This document shows, one piece after another, positions 23,625 to 35,292 of a stretch of DNA of 40,305 nucleotides. Origin of the DNA: Alkanindiges hydrocarboniclasticus (GTDB lineage Bacteria; Pseudomonadota; Gammaproteobacteria; Pseudomonadales; Moraxellaceae); assembly GCF_001982605.1 (NCBI RefSeq), contig NZ_MLCN01000012.1:1-40305 (forward strand). The letters run 5' to 3'. The stretch's first letter is position 1; every line of letters begins with the position of its first letter. The position numbers and the translations under genes were made by a program. The notes under the pieces were generated by a model. That model did not search any database. It was not told the DNA's origin and saw only the letters and a list, made by a program, of their open reading frames with translations.

Positions 23625-24419
23625 TTACAGGTTCGATAACCAATCCTGCACGGTCCGGTTAAACTGGTCAGGCGCTTCCACCATTACCCAGTGTGAGGTA
23701 TTAAACGCCTCTACCTTGCTGGAAGGCTGTTGTTCCAACGCTTCAAGCCATTGGCGTGAATGAAACATCAGCGGCTTGTTTTTGCCATAGATATACAACA
23801 GCGGACAATCAAATGATAGCTCACGCGCGCCCTTGAATGAACCAAACTTCTGGGTCCACTGGATATAATACGGATAACCCATATTGGCACGAATCAACTT
23901 CAATGCTGAGGGGGTTTTTAAGGCTTTAGCCACGCCGCGTGCGATCTGGCGGCCTGCTGCACCCCCAATCCGCCAGGCCAGCGCCAGTGGCAACTGATAA
24001 CCGGCAATCATGGCGGCTTTCTTGGGCGTAACCGACTTGCGAAATGCCCGGCTATTGGCATCGCCCACATCTACTCCCACAATGCTGGCAACACGCTGCG
24101 GGTAGCGCATGGCAAACTGATAGCCATAAAAACACCCCCAGTCATGCAGCATCAGGTGAACAGGCTGCTCAGGGCTGGCTTCATCCACCACAGCCTTAAT
24201 GGATTCAATTACCTGATCCAGTGAAAAAGCCTGCCGCGACTTGTCATGGTCAAAACCGGGCAAGGTAAAATAGGCACAGCGATAATGGGTTTTAAAAAAT
24301 TCAATCTGTTTTTCCCAGATACGGTAAGTGTCTGGCCAGCCATGGATCATTACCAATGTCTGCTGACCAGTGCCCTCAATAAAGCCATCGACTTCATTGA
24401 CCGTTAATACCTGTTTCAT
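23625..24419 (-). CDS. alpha/beta hydrolase of the epoxide hydrolase / haloalkane dehalogenase type
   Basis: A 264-aa cytoplasmic hydrolase. The oxyanion-hole motif HGWPD is at 26-30 and the nucleophile elbow LHDWG at 91-95, with D93 as nucleophile. An Asp nucleophile in HDWG points to epoxide hydrolases or haloalkane dehalogenases rather than esterases. The general base is probably H243 in NTSHWVMVEAP. The place where the catalytic acid usually sits reads YIYGKNKPLMFH, without Asp or Glu, so the acid may be elsewhere (some dehalogenases place it after strand 6). The frame opens at 24452; GGAG before the ATG at 24419 and the usual family N-terminus support that start. Substrate unknown. Confidence 0.82.
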   Translation of the reverse strand: MKQVLTVNEVDGFIEGTGQQTLVMIHGWPDTYRIWEKQIEFFKTHYRCAYFTLPGFDHDKSRQAFSLDQVIESIKAVVDEASPEQPVHLMLHDWGCFYGYQFAMRYPQRVASIVGVDVGDANSRAFRKSVTPKKAAMIAGYQLPLALAWRIGGAAGRQIARGVAKALKTPSALKLIRANMGYPYYIQWTQKFGSFKGARELSFDCPLLYIYGKNKPLMFHSRQWLEALEQQPSSKVEAFNTSHWVMVEAPDQFNRTVQDWLSNL

Positions 24420-24506
24420 TGCATACTCCAGCAAGAGATTGTTGTTATACAAAGCCTCTCTTTTAATGCAACGCTGACATGAAATCCAGTTGTTTTCAGT
24501 ATTGTT

Positions 24507-25325
24507 TTAACGCAGGGATACACCGCAAATATCACGGGTGCCCCCTGGATATTTTAGTTTCATCTGGCTGGCATCGGTAATGACAGACCCGGCCACCATT
24601 TCACCTACCAATGGATTGGTTGGGTCCAGATCGGATAATACAAATGGCGCAATCACAATCCGGTCAATGTGCTTTGGAATTTTCCGACTGATATAGCCTT
24701 TATCCTTGCCATTGATGATAGCGCCCAGCCTCCCCTTGTCCTGATCAAGATACAGGCCCACCCGGTATTCCGCCGGTAACGGCAGGTTTAAGGGATAACT
24801 GCTTGCTTCCCAGCGATGCGTTGCAATGTTAGCCCCCATAATATTAATGAAAGCCTCAGGGTTACTGTTAATCGCAGAGTTGGTCAGACTCAGCTCAATC
24901 ATCAGGTCACTTTGCCCCGGTGCCTGATCGCTGCTGCCATAAATCACGACACCAAACTTGTAATAGTTATCCGGCGTTTTCATCTGGGAAGTCAGGCGGT
25001 CTATCTTCAACTCCAGTGCCAGCTTGCCAGTATTGGGAATAGTGATATCCCCTGCGGCAACCTCATGGTCACTGATACGCTGAATCAGGTTTTCAATGCC
25101 ATTGCGTGAGGAGGTCATATATTTTTGTGGCATGTCAGGCAGGCTAATGGAAACCTGTTGCGCGGCTGTCGTAACCAGCGGCTTGAGCATGGTGGTATTG
25201 CCCTCCTGCAACAGGCTATATATCGCCAGCTGGGTAGGATGCGCATCAAAACTGTAAGGACACTCTGCATGCGTCATACTGGATAACAGCAGGCCAGTCA
25301 GTAAACCCAAGGCTATTTTTTCCAT
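24507..25325 (-). CDS. secreted protein of unknown function (possibly DUF4882-like)
   Basis: A 272-aa precursor with signal peptide MEKIALGLLTGLLLSSMTHA ending before ECPYSFDAHP. The mature part is mostly predicted beta strand (e.g. KLALELKIDRL, YKFGVVIYGSS, LMIELSLTNSA, YRVGLYLDQDKGRLGAIING), resembling a concanavalin-like sandwich with a ligand-facing side. Two cysteines, one near the mature N-terminus (CPYSF) and one near the C-terminus (DICGV), could form a disulfide. From memory the C.Y.FDA opening resembles DUF4882 proteins of Acinetobacter; this is unverified. ATG 25325 was chosen over 25337 because it begins the signal peptide. Monocistronic. Confidence 0.65.
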   Translation of the reverse strand: MEKIALGLLTGLLLSSMTHAECPYSFDAHPTQLAIYSLLQEGNTTMLKPLVTTAAQQVSISLPDMPQKYMTSSRNGIENLIQRISDHEVAAGDITIPNTGKLALELKIDRLTSQMKTPDNYYKFGVVIYGSSDQAPGQSDLMIELSLTNSAINSNPEAFINIMGANIATHRWEASSYPLNLPLPAEYRVGLYLDQDKGRLGAIINGKDKGYISRKIPKHIDRIVIAPFVLSDLDPTNPLVGEMVAGSVITDASQMKLKYPGGTRDICGVSLR

Positions 25326-25533
25326 GTAGCCATCCACAGTTCCTTCATATTATGTTGCTGAATGTAGCAACCTGCCTGCGTTTATTCAAATCCTTTTGCG
25401 TAAAACCTTAGCCGCATCCCCGCATTGTTTAGCCACAGTAAATCTGTCATCAACATTAAAAATTTCTCTAAAAAACCGCCTGCTGTGTTTAAAATGCTGT
25501 TTTATATCTAGACAATTTTTTTAGGAAAAATAA

Positions 25534-25887
25534 ATGGGCATCAAACGTCTACAGACCTCAAAGCGTTTTAGTGAAATTGTGATTCATGGCGAAACAGTTT
25601 ATCTGGCAGGGCAACTGGCCGATGATTTTTCAGGTGATATCAGTGAACAAACCCGGCAGACACTGGCTAATATTGACCGTTTTTTGGCAGAAGCCGGCAC
25701 CGACAAATCACAACTACTATCAGCCACCATTTATTTAAAAGATATTCAGCAGGATTACGCAGGCATGAATGCAGTCTGGGATGAATGGATGACCGTTGCA
25801 GCTCCTGCGCGAACCACTGTAGAAGCACGCCTGTACCACAATGATGTGCTGATTGAAATTACCGTGACTGCGGCCTTGGCTGCATAA
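25534..25887 (+). CDS. RidA/YjgF-family protein
   Basis: A 117-aa trimeric RidA-family protein. Family marks are YLAGQLADD (23-31), a helix with TRQTLANIDRFLAEAG, LSATIYLKDIQQDYAGMNAVWDEW, and the active-site stretch PARTTVEARL with R93, which corresponds to the arginine that binds the carboxylate of imine or enamine substrates. True RidA hydrolyses 2-aminoacrylate and protects PLP enzymes. This one lacks the exact C-terminal LP....VEIE pattern (it has LIEITVTAAL), so it may belong to a sister subgroup (Rid1-7). AGGAA precedes the ATG. It is divergent from the secreted protein at 24507. Confidence 0.88.
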   Translation: MGIKRLQTSKRFSEIVIHGETVYLAGQLADDFSGDISEQTRQTLANIDRFLAEAGTDKSQLLSATIYLKDIQQDYAGMNAVWDEWMTVAAPARTTVEARLYHNDVLIEITVTAALAA

Positions 25888-26029
25888 TTGTGGAGCTGCT
25901 ATTTCCATTGGTTTCTGGCCAAACGTATGAAAAAATAATATGTTTGATAATAGGCTTTAAGACTGGGAATATGGAACTATTGGGCATCACTGCGACACAC
26001 TGATTTCTTATTAAATGCTGGAAAAATAG

Positions 26030-26392
26030 ATGATGTATAAATTCATTTTAAGCACTGCCCTGCTACTGTTGGCAGGTTGCGCCACTACCCAAAGCTTTAC
26101 CAGCACCATGAACCTGTTTAATGGTCAGCCTGCATCCAGACTGATTGCTGAATTTGGTACACCGGATCAGCGTATTGAACAAGATGGCCAAACCATTCTG
26201 GTGTTTCGGCCTGTTATGGTTAATATTCCAATTCCTACCCCTGCACTTGTGAGCGGCATGGGAGGTGCATATGTAACACCGCGCTCCTCATCCAACTACA
26301 GTATTCGTGCCAATTGCCGGGTGGCTTTTACATTGAAAAATGATCAGGTCACCGACTGGACCTCACAGGGTAAGGATTGTCCTAGCCGTTAA
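26030..26392 (+). CDS. small outer-membrane lipoprotein of unknown function
   Basis: A 120-aa precursor with a lipobox LLAGC, so the mature protein would begin at C17 and carry a lipid anchor. The following ATTQSFTSTMNLFNGQPASR... and LIAEFGTPDQRIEQDGQTILVFRP resemble the SmpA/BamE-like small lipoprotein fold, in which 'L...FG.P' is frequent. A Pro/Gly/Ser-rich loop (about 67-86) precedes an ending with two cysteines, C95 and C117 (ANCRVAFTLKNDQV...KDCPSR), which could bond. Two ATG codons in tandem (26030 and 26033); either may be used. It shares a terminator with rpoC. Confidence 0.72.
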   Translation: MMYKFILSTALLLLAGCATTQSFTSTMNLFNGQPASRLIAEFGTPDQRIEQDGQTILVFRPVMVNIPIPTPALVSGMGGAYVTPRSSSNYSIRANCRVAFTLKNDQVTDWTSQGKDCPSR

Positions 26393-26453
26393 AACTTAAA
26401 TGCTTAAGTGATAGTGCTTAGCTCATAGTGTTTAACCTATAAAAACAAGACAT

Positions 26454-26482
26454 AAAAAAAGGGAGCCGAAGCTCCCTTTTTT
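26454..26482. terminator. bidirectional terminator of rpoBC and the lipoprotein gene
   Basis: GGGAGC (26461-26466), loop CGAA, GCTCCC (26471-26476), flanked by seven As on the left and six Ts on the right. It is a strong terminator on both strands and ends the rpoBC operon. Confidence 0.92.
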
Positions 26483-26508
26483 ATTGAACACTACTTAATC
26501 ATGAAAGA

Positions 26509-29500
26509 TTACATCTGTTCTTCATTCAACGCCTGACTAAAGGCCTGATCCACTTCAGAGAAATCGGTAGTCAGTTCAGCTTCAGCAGCTTCAGCTTCCT
26601 GACGACGACGCTCCAGATGATACGCCAGACCAGTACCTGCAGGAATCAGGCGGCCTACTACCACGTTTTCTTTAAGGCCGCGCAGATCATCTTCCTTGCC
26701 AGTAACTGCCGCTTCGGTAAGAACACGGGTGGTTTCCTGGAAAGACGCCGCAGAAATGAAGGAATCAGTCGACAGCGAGGCTTTGGTAATACCCATCAGC
26801 AAGCGTTCAAACTTGGCCGGGAACTTATTTTGAGCCTGTAACGCCTGATTTTCTTCCATCACGCGGGAGTATTCGCCCTGCTCACCCTTGATGAAGCTGG
26901 AATCACCACCATCCAGGATTTCAACTTTACGCAGCATCTGGCGAATAATCACCTCAATGTGCTTATCGTTGATTTTTACACCCTGCAAGCGGTAAACGTC
27001 CTGTACTTCATTGACGATGTAATTGGCTAAAGGAGCTTCGCCTTTTAAGCGCAAAATGTCGTGCGGGTTCTGTGGACCATCAGAGATCACTTCACCACGC
27101 TCCACATGCTCACCTTCAAATACGTTGATCTGACGCCATTTTGGAATCAGCTCTTCATAGATTTCAGTGCCATCATCCGGGGTAATGACCAGACGATTCT
27201 TGCCTTTGGTTTCTTTACCAAAGCTCACCACACCCGACACTTCAGCCAGAATGGCATGCTCTTTTGGCTTGCGTGCTTCAAACAGGTCGGCTACACGTGG
27301 CAGACCACCGGTAATATCACGGGTACGTGATGATTCCTGTGGAACACGGCCAATCACATCACCAACACCAATACTGTCACCATCACGCACACTCAAAATG
27401 GTGTTTTGTGGCAGGAAGTAGAACTGCTCAACGCCTTCTACCGTATCCAGTACCACCGCAGGACGCAGTTCCTTACCAGAAGCCGGACGATCTTTCACCG
27501 CCAGAATTTCAACCGTGGTCATGCCGGTTGCATCGTCAGTTTTGGAGGTTGCAGTTGAACCGTCCAGAATCTGCGAGAAACGAACCTTACCAGCCACTTC
27601 GGTAATCAGCGGATGAGTATGCGGATCCCAGGTTGCAATCACGGCACCAGCGTCAACAGCCTGACCATCCTTAACAATGATGGACGAGCCATAAGGCACT
27701 TTATAGCGCTCGCGTTCACGGCCCAGATCATCCGCGACACCAATTTCAGCAGAGCGCGATACAGTAACCAGATGGCCCTTGCTGTGCTGTACAGTCTTGA
27801 TGTTGTGGAAACGGATCGAACCCTTGTTGCGCACCTGTACGCTGTTCGCTGCAGAAGTACGGCTTGCCGCACCACCCACGTGGAATGTACGCATGGTCAG
27901 CTGGGTACCCGGCTCACCAATGGACTGCGCAGCCATAACACCCACGGACTCACCAGCATTCACCAGATGACCACGGGCCAGATCACGGCCATAACATTTG
28001 GCACACACACCAAAGCGGGTCTTACAGGTAATCACAGAGCGAACTTTAATTTCATCCACACCGGCCTGTTCCAGACGGTCAACCCACTGTTCGTCCAGCA
28101 GCGCATTGGCTTCAGCAAACACCTCATCACTGCCCGGCTTCAACACTTCAACCGCAACCACACGACCCAGTACGCGGTCACGCAGTGGCTCAATTACATC
28201 ACCACCCTGAATCAGCGGGGTCATGAACAGGCCATCAGTAGTGCCACAATCCGGCTCGGTAATGACTAGATCCTGTGCCACGTCAACCAGACGACGGGTC
28301 AGGTAACCAGAGTTTGCGGTTTTCAATGCGGTATCGGCCAGACCTTTACGCGCACCGTGGGTTGAAATGAAGTACTGCAGTACGGTCAGGCCTTCACGGA
28401 AGTTGGCCTTAATCGGCGTTTCGATAATCGAACCATCCGGCTTGGCCATCAAACCACGCATACCGGCCAGCTGACGAATCTGCGCCGCGCTACCACGCGC
28501 CCCGGAATCGGACATGATGTAAATCGAGTTAAAGGATTTTTGCTTTTCCTCTTGACCCTGTTTGTTCACCACAGTCTCATAAGACAGGTTGTCCATCATG
28601 GCCTTGGCAACCTGGTCATTGGTACGTGCCCAGATATCCACTACCTTGTTGTAGCGTTCACCGGCAGTCACAAAGCCCTGCTCAAACTGATGCTCAATTT
28701 CGCGAACTTCAGCATCAGCCTTGCCAATGATTTCGTCTTTGTTCGGCGGAATCAGCATGTCTTCCATACCTACTGATACACCAGACAGCGTCGCTTGACG
28801 GAAGCCCAGATACATCAACTGGTCAGCAAACAGTACAGTGGCTTTTAAACCCAGTTTGCGATAGCAGGTGTTGATCAGCTTGGAAATGTTCTTTTTGGTC
28901 ATGGTCTCATTGACCTGATCAAAGCCCATACCCGTCGGAACCACACTCCACAGCAAACAGCGACCCGGTGTGGTATCAACCAGACGGTCACGCACGGTAC
29001 GCTGGCCATCGTCTTCAACAATGGTTTCTTTCACACGCACTTTAATACGCGCATGCAGGGCAACCTGCTTGGTACCCAGCGCACGGTTTACTTCATCAGT
29101 ATCCGCAAAAATCATGCCTTCGCCTTTGGCATTGATGGCATCACGGCTGATGTAATACAGGCCCAATACCACGTCCTGCGAAGGAACGATAATTGGCTCA
29201 CCGTTGGCTGGAGACAGGATGTTGTTGGTCGACATCATCAGTGCACGCGCTTCAAGCTGGGCTTCCAGTGTCAGCGGCACGTGAACGGCCATCTGGTCAC
29301 CGTCAAAGTCGGCGTTAAATGCAGTACAAACCAGCGGATGCAACTGAATCGCCTTCCCTTCGATCAGGGTCGGTTCAAACGCTTGCAGACCCAGACGGTG
29401 CAGGGTTGGCGCACGGTTCAGCAACACCGGATGTTCACGGATGACCGAAGCCAGTACGTCCCACACTTCAGGGGTTTCGCGCTCAACCATTTTCTTGGCA

Positions 29501-30702
29501 GCTTTAATGGTCGTGGCTTGGCCAGACGCTTGCAGCTTGGCAAAAATAAACGGCTTGAACAGTTCCAGCGCCATTTTTTTTGGCAGACCGCACTGATGCA
29601 GACGTAAGGTTGGGCCAACCACAATCACCGAACGACCAGAGTAATCCACACGCTTACCGAGCAAGTTCTGACGGAAGCGACCTTGTTTACCCTTGATCAT
29701 GTCAGCCAGTGATTTCAGCGGACGCTTGTTGCTACCAGTAATGGCACGGCCACGGCGACCGTTATCCAGCAGGGCATCAACCGCTTCCTGCAACATGCGT
29801 TTTTCGTTACGCACGATAATGTCAGGCGCAGACAGATCCAGCAGGCGCTTTAAACGGTTATTCCGGTTAATTACGCGACGGTACAAATCGTTCAGGTCAG
29901 AAGTCGCAAAACGACCACCTTCCAGTGGCACCAGCGGACGCAAGTCTGGTGGCAATACTGGCAGAACGTTCATCACCATCCATTCTGGCTTGTTGTTGGA
30001 ATCACGGAATGCTTCCATCAACTTCAAGCGCTTGGACGATTTTTTCAGCTTGGTTTCAGAGGTGGTTTGTGGAATTTCTTCACGCAGACGCGCAATTTCA
30101 GCTTCCAGATCGATGTCGCGCAGCAAGTCCTGAACGGCTTCCGCACCCATCTTGGCTACAAACTCGTCGCCATGTTCTTCCAGTGCAGTGAAATACTCTT
30201 CATCGCCCAATAACTGGTATTTTTCCAGCGGTGACATACCCGGATCGGTGACTACATAGCTTTCAAAATACAGAACCCGCTCGATATCACGCAGGGTCAT
30301 ATCCAGCAGCAGGCCAATACGGCTTGGCAGTGACTTTAAAAACCAGATGTGGGCAACCGGAGATGCTAGATCAATATGGCCCATGCGGTCACGACGTACT
30401 TTGGCTGTAGTGACTTCAACGCCACATTTCTCACAAATCACGCCTTTGTATTTCATGCGCTTGTATTTGCCACACAAGCATTCGTAATCTTTTACCGGGC
30501 CAAAAATTTTGGCACAGAACAAGCCATCACGTTCCGGCTTAAAGGTACGATAGTTAATGGTTTCAGGCTTTTTTACTTCGCCATGAGACCATGATTTGAT
30601 CATTTCTGGTGACGCAAGACCAATACGGATACGATCAAACTCAACGTTGCCAACGTTTTCCGAGTCTGTCTTCTTACGCATAATATCGAGCAAATCTTTC
30701 AA
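26509..30702 (-). CDS. rpoC: RNA polymerase beta' subunit
   Basis: The catalytic large subunit of RNA polymerase, 1397 aa from a TTG at 30702. The N-terminal zinc site is C75, C77 (ECLCGKY) and C90, C93 (CEKC). The catalytic Mg2+ motif NADFDGDQM is at about 463-471, with three Asp residues. Further blocks include [14 protein letters not shown], the bridge-helix region [20 protein letters not shown] and the second zinc set [17 protein letters not shown]. The frame is open to an ATG at 30735, but I prefer the TTG: GGAG lies seven bases before it, the product then begins (M)[10 protein letters not shown] like homologues, and 1397 aa is the usual Acinetobacter length. It lies 118 bp after rpoB and ends the operon. 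Confidence 0.97.
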   Translation of the reverse strand: MKDLLDIMRKKTDSENVGNVEFDRIRIGLASPEMIKSWSHGEVKKPETINYRTFKPERDGLFCAKIFGPVKDYECLCGKYKRMKYKGVICEKCGVEVTTAKVRRDRMGHIDLASPVAHIWFLKSLPSRIGLLLDMTLRDIERVLYFESYVVTDPGMSPLEKYQLLGDEEYFTALEEHGDEFVAKMGAEAVQDLLRDIDLEAEIARLREEIPQTTSETKLKKSSKRLKLMEAFRDSNNKPEWMVMNVLPVLPPDLRPLVPLEGGRFATSDLNDLYRRVINRNNRLKRLLDLSAPDIIVRNEKRMLQEAVDALLDNGRRGRAITGSNKRPLKSLADMIKGKQGRFRQNLLGKRVDYSGRSVIVVGPTLRLHQCGLPKKMALELFKPFIFAKLQASGQATTIKAAKKMVERETPEVWDVLASVIREHPVLLNRAPTLHRLGLQAFEPTLIEGKAIQLHPLVCTAFNADFDGDQMAVHVPLTLEAQLEARALMMSTNNILSPANGEPIIVPSQDVVLGLYYISRDAINAKGEGMIFADTDEVNRALGTKQVALHARIKVRVKETIVEDDGQRTVRDRLVDTTPGRCLLWSVVPTGMGFDQVNETMTKKNISKLINTCYRKLGLKATVLFADQLMYLGFRQATLSGVSVGMEDMLIPPNKDEIIGKADAEVREIEHQFEQGFVTAGERYNKVVDIWARTNDQVAKAMMDNLSYETVVNKQGQEEKQKSFNSIYIMSDSGARGSAAQIRQLAGMRGLMAKPDGSIIETPIKANFREGLTVLQYFISTHGARKGLADTALKTANSGYLTRRLVDVAQDLVITEPDCGTTDGLFMTPLIQGGDVIEPLRDRVLGRVVAVEVLKPGSDEVFAEANALLDEQWVDRLEQAGVDEIKVRSVITCKTRFGVCAKCYGRDLARGHLVNAGESVGVMAAQSIGEPGTQLTMRTFHVGGAASRTSAANSVQVRNKGSIRFHNIKTVQHSKGHLVTVSRSAEIGVADDLGRERERYKVPYGSSIIVKDGQAVDAGAVIATWDPHTHPLITEVAGKVRFSQILDGSTATSKTDDATGMTTVEILAVKDRPASGKELRPAVVLDTVEGVEQFYFLPQNTILSVRDGDSIGVGDVIGRVPQESSRTRDITGGLPRVADLFEARKPKEHAILAEVSGVVSFGKETKGKNRLVITPDDGTEIYEELIPKWRQINVFEGEHVERGEVISDGPQNPHDILRLKGEAPLANYIVNEVQDVYRLQGVKINDKHIEVIIRQMLRKVEILDGGDSSFIKGEQGEYSRVMEENQALQAQNKFPAKFERLLMGITKASLSTDSFISAASFQETTRVLTEAAVTGKEDDLRGLKENVVVGRLIPAGTGLAYHLERRRQEAEAAEAELTTDFSEVDQAFSQALNEEQM

Positions 30703-30820
30703 TTCATTTCTCCGTGAGCCGAGCAATTCATCCATTGCCCGGCTGGGTCACAAATATTTATCGCCTGAGTGGTGAGTAACTTGCGGAATATTAATCCCGC
30801 AAGTGCTTTGCCAGCCTTAA

Positions 30821-33800
30821 TCAGTCACCATTTTTAAGTTCAATGTTAATCCCCAAAGAACGAATTTCCTTGGTCAGTACATTGAACGATTCAGGCATGC
30901 CCGGATCCATATAGTGATTGCCATCTACAATGTTCTTATAGATGCGGGTACGTCCTTCAACGTCATCCGATTTCACAGTCAGCATTTCCTGCAGGGTGTA
31001 GGTTGCACCATAAGCTTCCAGTGCCCACACTTCCATCTCACCGAAGCGCTGACCACCAAACTGGGCTTTACCACCCAACGGCTGTTGCGTTACCAATGAG
31101 TAAGAACCGGTAGAACGCGCATGCATCTTGTCATCCACCAAGTGGTTGAGTTTGAGCATGTACATATAACCTACGGTTACAGGACGGTCAAAACGGTCAC
31201 CAGTACGGCCATCGTACAGCACCTGCTGGCCAGTTTCAGACAGGTCAGCCAGTTTCAGCAACTGCTTGATCTGGCTTTCTTCAGCACCATCAAATACTGG
31301 CGTTGCAATCGGTACGCCGCCTTTGAGGTTGTTCGCCAGACTCAATACTTCATCATCAGTCAGGTCGTTCAGGGTTTCCTGTTCGCCACCCACCTGATTG
31401 TAGATCTTGTCCATGAACTCACGCAGCTCATTGGCCTGACGCTGCTGTTGCAACATCTTGTCGATCTTCTGACCCAGACCTTTGGCTGCCAGACCCAGAT
31501 GCGTTTCCAGAATCTGTCCCACGTTCATGCGCGACGGTACACCCAGCGGGTTTAGCACCACGTCAACCGGTACACCGTTTTCATCGTATGGCATGTCTTC
31601 AACCGGCATGATGACGGACACCACACCCTTGTTACCATGACGACCCGCCATCTTGTCGCCCGGCTGGATACGACGTTTCACGGCCAGATAAACCTTAACG
31701 ACTTTCAGCACGCCATGGGTCAGCTCATCACCGGTAGACAGCTTGCGCTTTTTCTCGGTGAACTTGTCATCAATTTCCTTTTCCTTCTCACGTAAGAAGT
31801 CCTGGATTTGTTGCAAGCGTTCAGCAATCCCTTCGTCAACTGGTTGCACGTCCAGCAACTGGTTTAATTCCAGACCTGACATGAGGCTGTCATCTAGCGT
31901 ATCGCCACGCTTGGTGGTGCCGCCACCATTGACTTTCTGGCCATTCAACAGACGGATTACACGCTCACGGGCTGCTTCTTCAAAGATTCGATATTCTTCT
32001 TTCAAATCCTTACGGTAAGCATCCAGCTGGGCCTTTTCAATGGCCAGCGCGCGCTCGTCTTTTTCCAGACCATCACGGGTAAATACCTGAACGTCAATCA
32101 CCGTCCCTTTGGTGCCAGACGGAACGCGTAAGGAAGAATCCTTCACGTCAGCGGCTTTCTCACCAAAAATGGCCCGCAGCAGTTTTTCTTCCGGGGTCAG
32201 CTGGGTTTCACCTTTAGGGGTTACTTTACCCACCAGAATGTCACCAGCGTTCACTTCCGCGCCAATGTACACAATACCGGATTCATCCAGCTTGGACAGG
32301 GCTGCTTCACCAACGTTTGGAATATCGCCAGTGATTTCTTCAGAACCCAGCTTGGTGTCACGCGCCACACAGGACAATTCCTGAATGTGGATTGACGTGA
32401 AACGGTCTTCCTGCACCACACGCTCGGATAACAAAATCGAATCCTCGAAGTTGTAACCATTCCATGGCATAAATGCCACGCGCATGTTTTGGCCCAGTGC
32501 CAGTTCACCCAGATCGGTTGATGGACCATCAGCCAGAATGTCGCCACGGGCAATTTCATCACCACGGTTGACAATAATGTTCTGGTTAATACAGGTGTTC
32601 TGGTTGGAACGGGTGTATTTGATCAGGTTGTAAATATCAACACCGGCCTCGCCTGCATGCATTTCTTCTTCATGCACACGGACAACAATACGGCTGGCAT
32701 CCACATATTCAATCTTGCCACCACGCTTGGCCACCACACACACGCCAGAATCGCGTGCAACATGGCGTTCCATGCCCGTACCCACCAGCGGCTTGTCAGC
32801 ACGCAGGGTCGGAACAGCCTGACGCTGCATGTTTGAACCCATCAATGCACGGTTCGCATCGTCGTGTTCCAGGAACGGAATCAAGCTGGCTGCAACCGAT
32901 ACCACCTGACGTGGTGACACGTCCATGTGGGTTACTTTTTCCGGGCTGGTACGAATAAATTCGCCCTGTGCACGCACAGAAACCATTTCATCTTGCAGCT
33001 GGCCATTGGCATCCACTGGCGAATCCGCCTGTGCAATCACCGTGCCGTTTTCTTCAATGGCTGACAGGTATTCGATTTCATCGGTTACACGGCCATCAAC
33101 CACTTTACGGTATGGCGTTTCCAGAAAACCAAAATCATTGGCCTTGGCATATACCGACAGTGAGTTAATCAGACCAATGTTTGGACCTTCCGGCGTTTCA
33201 ATCGGGCACACACGGCCATAATGGGTCTGGTGTACGTCACGTACCTCAAAGCCGGCACGTTCGCGGGTCAAACCACCTGGCCCCAGTGCAGATACACGGC
33301 GCTTGTGGGTGATTTCAGACAGCGGGTTGTTCTGGTCCATAAACTGCGACAGCTGGCTGGAACCAAAGAATTCCTTGATGGCAGCAGCTACCGGCTTGGC
33401 ATTGATCAGATCCTGTGGAGACAGGCCTTCAGTTTCTGCCTGATTCAGACGCTCTTTAACGGCGCGTTCAACACGTACCAGACCGACACGGAACTGGTTT
33501 TCGGTCATCTCGCCCACAGAACGCACACGACGGTTACCCAAGTGGTCGATATCGTCCACTTCGCCTTTACCGTTACGGATGTCAACCAGTGTACGCAGTA
33601 CATCAACGATATCATCATTGCTGAGGATACCTTCAATGGCACGTGACTTCTGGTCGGTACCCACGTCGTATGGACGACCCAGACGACGGTTGAATTTCAT
33701 GCGACCTACTGGCGACAGGTCATAGCGTTCAGTGCTAAAGAACAGGTTATTAAACAGGTTCTCGGCAGCTTCCTTGGTCGGCGGCTCGCCCGGACGCATC

Positions 33801-34906
33801 ACCTTATAGATTTCAACCAGTGCATCTTCACGGGTACGGGTGGTATCGGCACGCAACGAATCGGCAATGAAAGAACCACGGTCAATATCATTGGTAAACA
33901 GAATATTGAACTGTTTCACACCGCCTTCAGCCAGCTTCACCAGCACTTCATGGCTTACCACGGTATTGGCTTCAATGACATCGCCATTTTTCAATGTAAT
34001 GTCTTCGGCAATAATACGCTCGTACAGGTATTCATCCGGTACAGCCAGCTTGGTTAAGCCAGCCGCTTCCATCTGGCGCACATGACGCGCATTAATCCGC
34101 TTGCCCTGCTCAACAATCACCTTGCCATCTTTATCGGTGATATCAAACTGTGACATTTCACCGCGCAGGCGTTCAGGCACCAGATCAATCTGATAGGTGT
34201 CTTCAACGTATACCGGAACTTTTTCAAAGAACAGGTCAAGCACTTGCGCGGTGGTATAACCCAAGGCACGCAGCACCACAGTCGCCAGTAATTTACGACG
34301 ACGGTCAATACGTACAAAGACTAGATCTTTGGCATCAAACTCAAAGTCCAGCCACGAACCACGGTAAGGAATAATACGGGCGGAATACAGCACTTTACCC
34401 GACGAATGGGTCTTGCCCTTGTCATGGTCAAAGAATACGCCAGGTGAACGGTGCAACTGGGATACAATCACACGCTCAGTACCATTGATGACAAAGGTAC
34501 CGTTTTCAGTCATGAGCGGAATTTCGCCCATGTAGACTTCCTGCTCACGCACGTCTTTAATGGATTTGGTTTCACGATCATAAATGATCAGGCGAATCTT
34601 GACGCGCATTGGTGCAGCATAAGTTGAACCACGCAAAATACATTCGCGCACGTCAAACTCAGGTCTGCCCAGATTGTATTCGACAAACTCTAATGCGGCA
34701 TTCCCAGAATAACTAACAATAGGAAAAACTGAACGGAAGGCGGCTTGCAAGCCAACATCTTCACGTTGCTTGGAAATTTTACCGTCCTGTAAAAATGCAC
34801 GATACGAATCAACCTGAATGGCCAATAGGTACGGTACGTCCATTACATTGGGCAACTTACCAAAATTCTTGCGGATCCGTTTCTTTTCGGTATAGGAGTA
34901 TGCCAT
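30821..34906 (-). CDS. rpoB: RNA polymerase beta subunit
   Basis: RNA polymerase beta, 1361 aa, beginning [25 protein letters not shown] lies before the ATG at 34906, while the open frame extends to 34981 without a ribosome site. The rifampicin pocket reads [20 protein letters not shown] then [10 protein letters not shown]. The Asp, His and Ser at the main resistance positions (516, 526 and 531 in E. coli numbering) are wild type, so no resistance mutation is seen there. The switch and clamp motifs [15 protein letters not shown] and the C-terminal [15 protein letters not shown]-like stretch (here [15 protein letters not shown]) are intact. It forms the catalytic core with RpoC and is co-transcribed with it, after a structured 386-bp spacer. 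Confidence 0.98.
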   Translation of the reverse strand: MAYSYTEKKRIRKNFGKLPNVMDVPYLLAIQVDSYRAFLQDGKISKQREDVGLQAAFRSVFPIVSYSGNAALEFVEYNLGRPEFDVRECILRGSTYAAPMRVKIRLIIYDRETKSIKDVREQEVYMGEIPLMTENGTFVINGTERVIVSQLHRSPGVFFDHDKGKTHSSGKVLYSARIIPYRGSWLDFEFDAKDLVFVRIDRRRKLLATVVLRALGYTTAQVLDLFFEKVPVYVEDTYQIDLVPERLRGEMSQFDITDKDGKVIVEQGKRINARHVRQMEAAGLTKLAVPDEYLYERIIAEDITLKNGDVIEANTVVSHEVLVKLAEGGVKQFNILFTNDIDRGSFIADSLRADTTRTREDALVEIYKVMRPGEPPTKEAAENLFNNLFFSTERYDLSPVGRMKFNRRLGRPYDVGTDQKSRAIEGILSNDDIVDVLRTLVDIRNGKGEVDDIDHLGNRRVRSVGEMTENQFRVGLVRVERAVKERLNQAETEGLSPQDLINAKPVAAAIKEFFGSSQLSQFMDQNNPLSEITHKRRVSALGPGGLTRERAGFEVRDVHQTHYGRVCPIETPEGPNIGLINSLSVYAKANDFGFLETPYRKVVDGRVTDEIEYLSAIEENGTVIAQADSPVDANGQLQDEMVSVRAQGEFIRTSPEKVTHMDVSPRQVVSVAASLIPFLEHDDANRALMGSNMQRQAVPTLRADKPLVGTGMERHVARDSGVCVVAKRGGKIEYVDASRIVVRVHEEEMHAGEAGVDIYNLIKYTRSNQNTCINQNIIVNRGDEIARGDILADGPSTDLGELALGQNMRVAFMPWNGYNFEDSILLSERVVQEDRFTSIHIQELSCVARDTKLGSEEITGDIPNVGEAALSKLDESGIVYIGAEVNAGDILVGKVTPKGETQLTPEEKLLRAIFGEKAADVKDSSLRVPSGTKGTVIDVQVFTRDGLEKDERALAIEKAQLDAYRKDLKEEYRIFEEAARERVIRLLNGQKVNGGGTTKRGDTLDDSLMSGLELNQLLDVQPVDEGIAERLQQIQDFLREKEKEIDDKFTEKKRKLSTGDELTHGVLKVVKVYLAVKRRIQPGDKMAGRHGNKGVVSVIMPVEDMPYDENGVPVDVVLNPLGVPSRMNVGQILETHLGLAAKGLGQKIDKMLQQQRQANELREFMDKIYNQVGGEQETLNDLTDDEVLSLANNLKGGVPIATPVFDGAEESQIKQLLKLADLSETGQQVLYDGRTGDRFDRPVTVGYMYMLKLNHLVDDKMHARSTGSYSLVTQQPLGGKAQFGGQRFGEMEVWALEAYGATYTLQEMLTVKSDDVEGRTRIYKNIVDGNHYMDPGMPESFNVLTKEIRSLGINIELKNGD

Positions 34907-35080
34907 CTGGAGTCCTCGGAAAGTAAACCAGACTCGCCTGCAGAACGAGCCCGGAGGGGAAACACGATGCCGATGTGGCAACCAGTGGACTTGCTTGCTT
35001 AAGGATCAATAATCACTATCCTTAACCAAGTGCATCAAATTCACTGGTAAAAATGAAACTGAGGTAAAGCATTAAACTTA

Positions 35081-35172
35081 AAAATGCTTAGCAGTGCTTT
35101 TGTCAGCACCTGATATCCTAAAAAAAGCCAAAAAGCATCGGATAACAAGCTAAAAACAGTGCTAAGCATTTT
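35081..35172 (-). promoter_or_regulatory. long-range stem in the rplL-rpoB spacer (possible RNase III processing site)
   Basis: AAAATGCTTAGCA (35081-35093) and TGCTAAGCATTTT (35160-35172) are a perfect 13-bp inverted repeat 66 bases apart. The loop contains a smaller stem, GTGCT/AGCAC. In E. coli the rplL-rpoB spacer holds an RNase III site (established); an equivalent here is inference. Confidence 0.5.
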
Positions 35173-35221
35173 AGCGCCAGCCGATTTCTCTCGCAAAAAA
35201 TCGAGCCGAATATTGTAACGC

Positions 35222-35252
35222 AAAAAGGCTGATGACCCAAGAGCCATCAGCC
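35222..35252 (-). terminator. attenuator between rplL and rpoB
   Basis: On the minus strand GGCTGATG and CATCAGCC (35245-35252 and 35227-35234) form an 8-bp stem with a 10-nt loop, followed by TTTTT. It lies about 40 bp after the rplL stop. A partial terminator here lowers rpoBC output relative to ribosomal proteins in E. coli; position and shape match. Confidence 0.8.
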
Positions 35253-35292
35253 ATTTTTTTGGAGTCAATAAAATACCGACTCCATGCTTACA

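Noticed and set aside
27613-28269. Plus-strand frame of 218 codons inside rpoC
   Set aside because: Antisense shadow of a highly conserved gene; no start signal and no recognisable protein.
29053-29607. Plus-strand frame of 184 codons inside rpoC
   Set aside because: Same reason: mirror of rpoC codon usage in another frame.
35041-35268. 75-codon minus-strand frame in the rplL-rpoB spacer
   Set aside because: It overlaps the attenuator and long-range stem, has no ribosome site, and its hydrophobic run comes from T-rich sequence.
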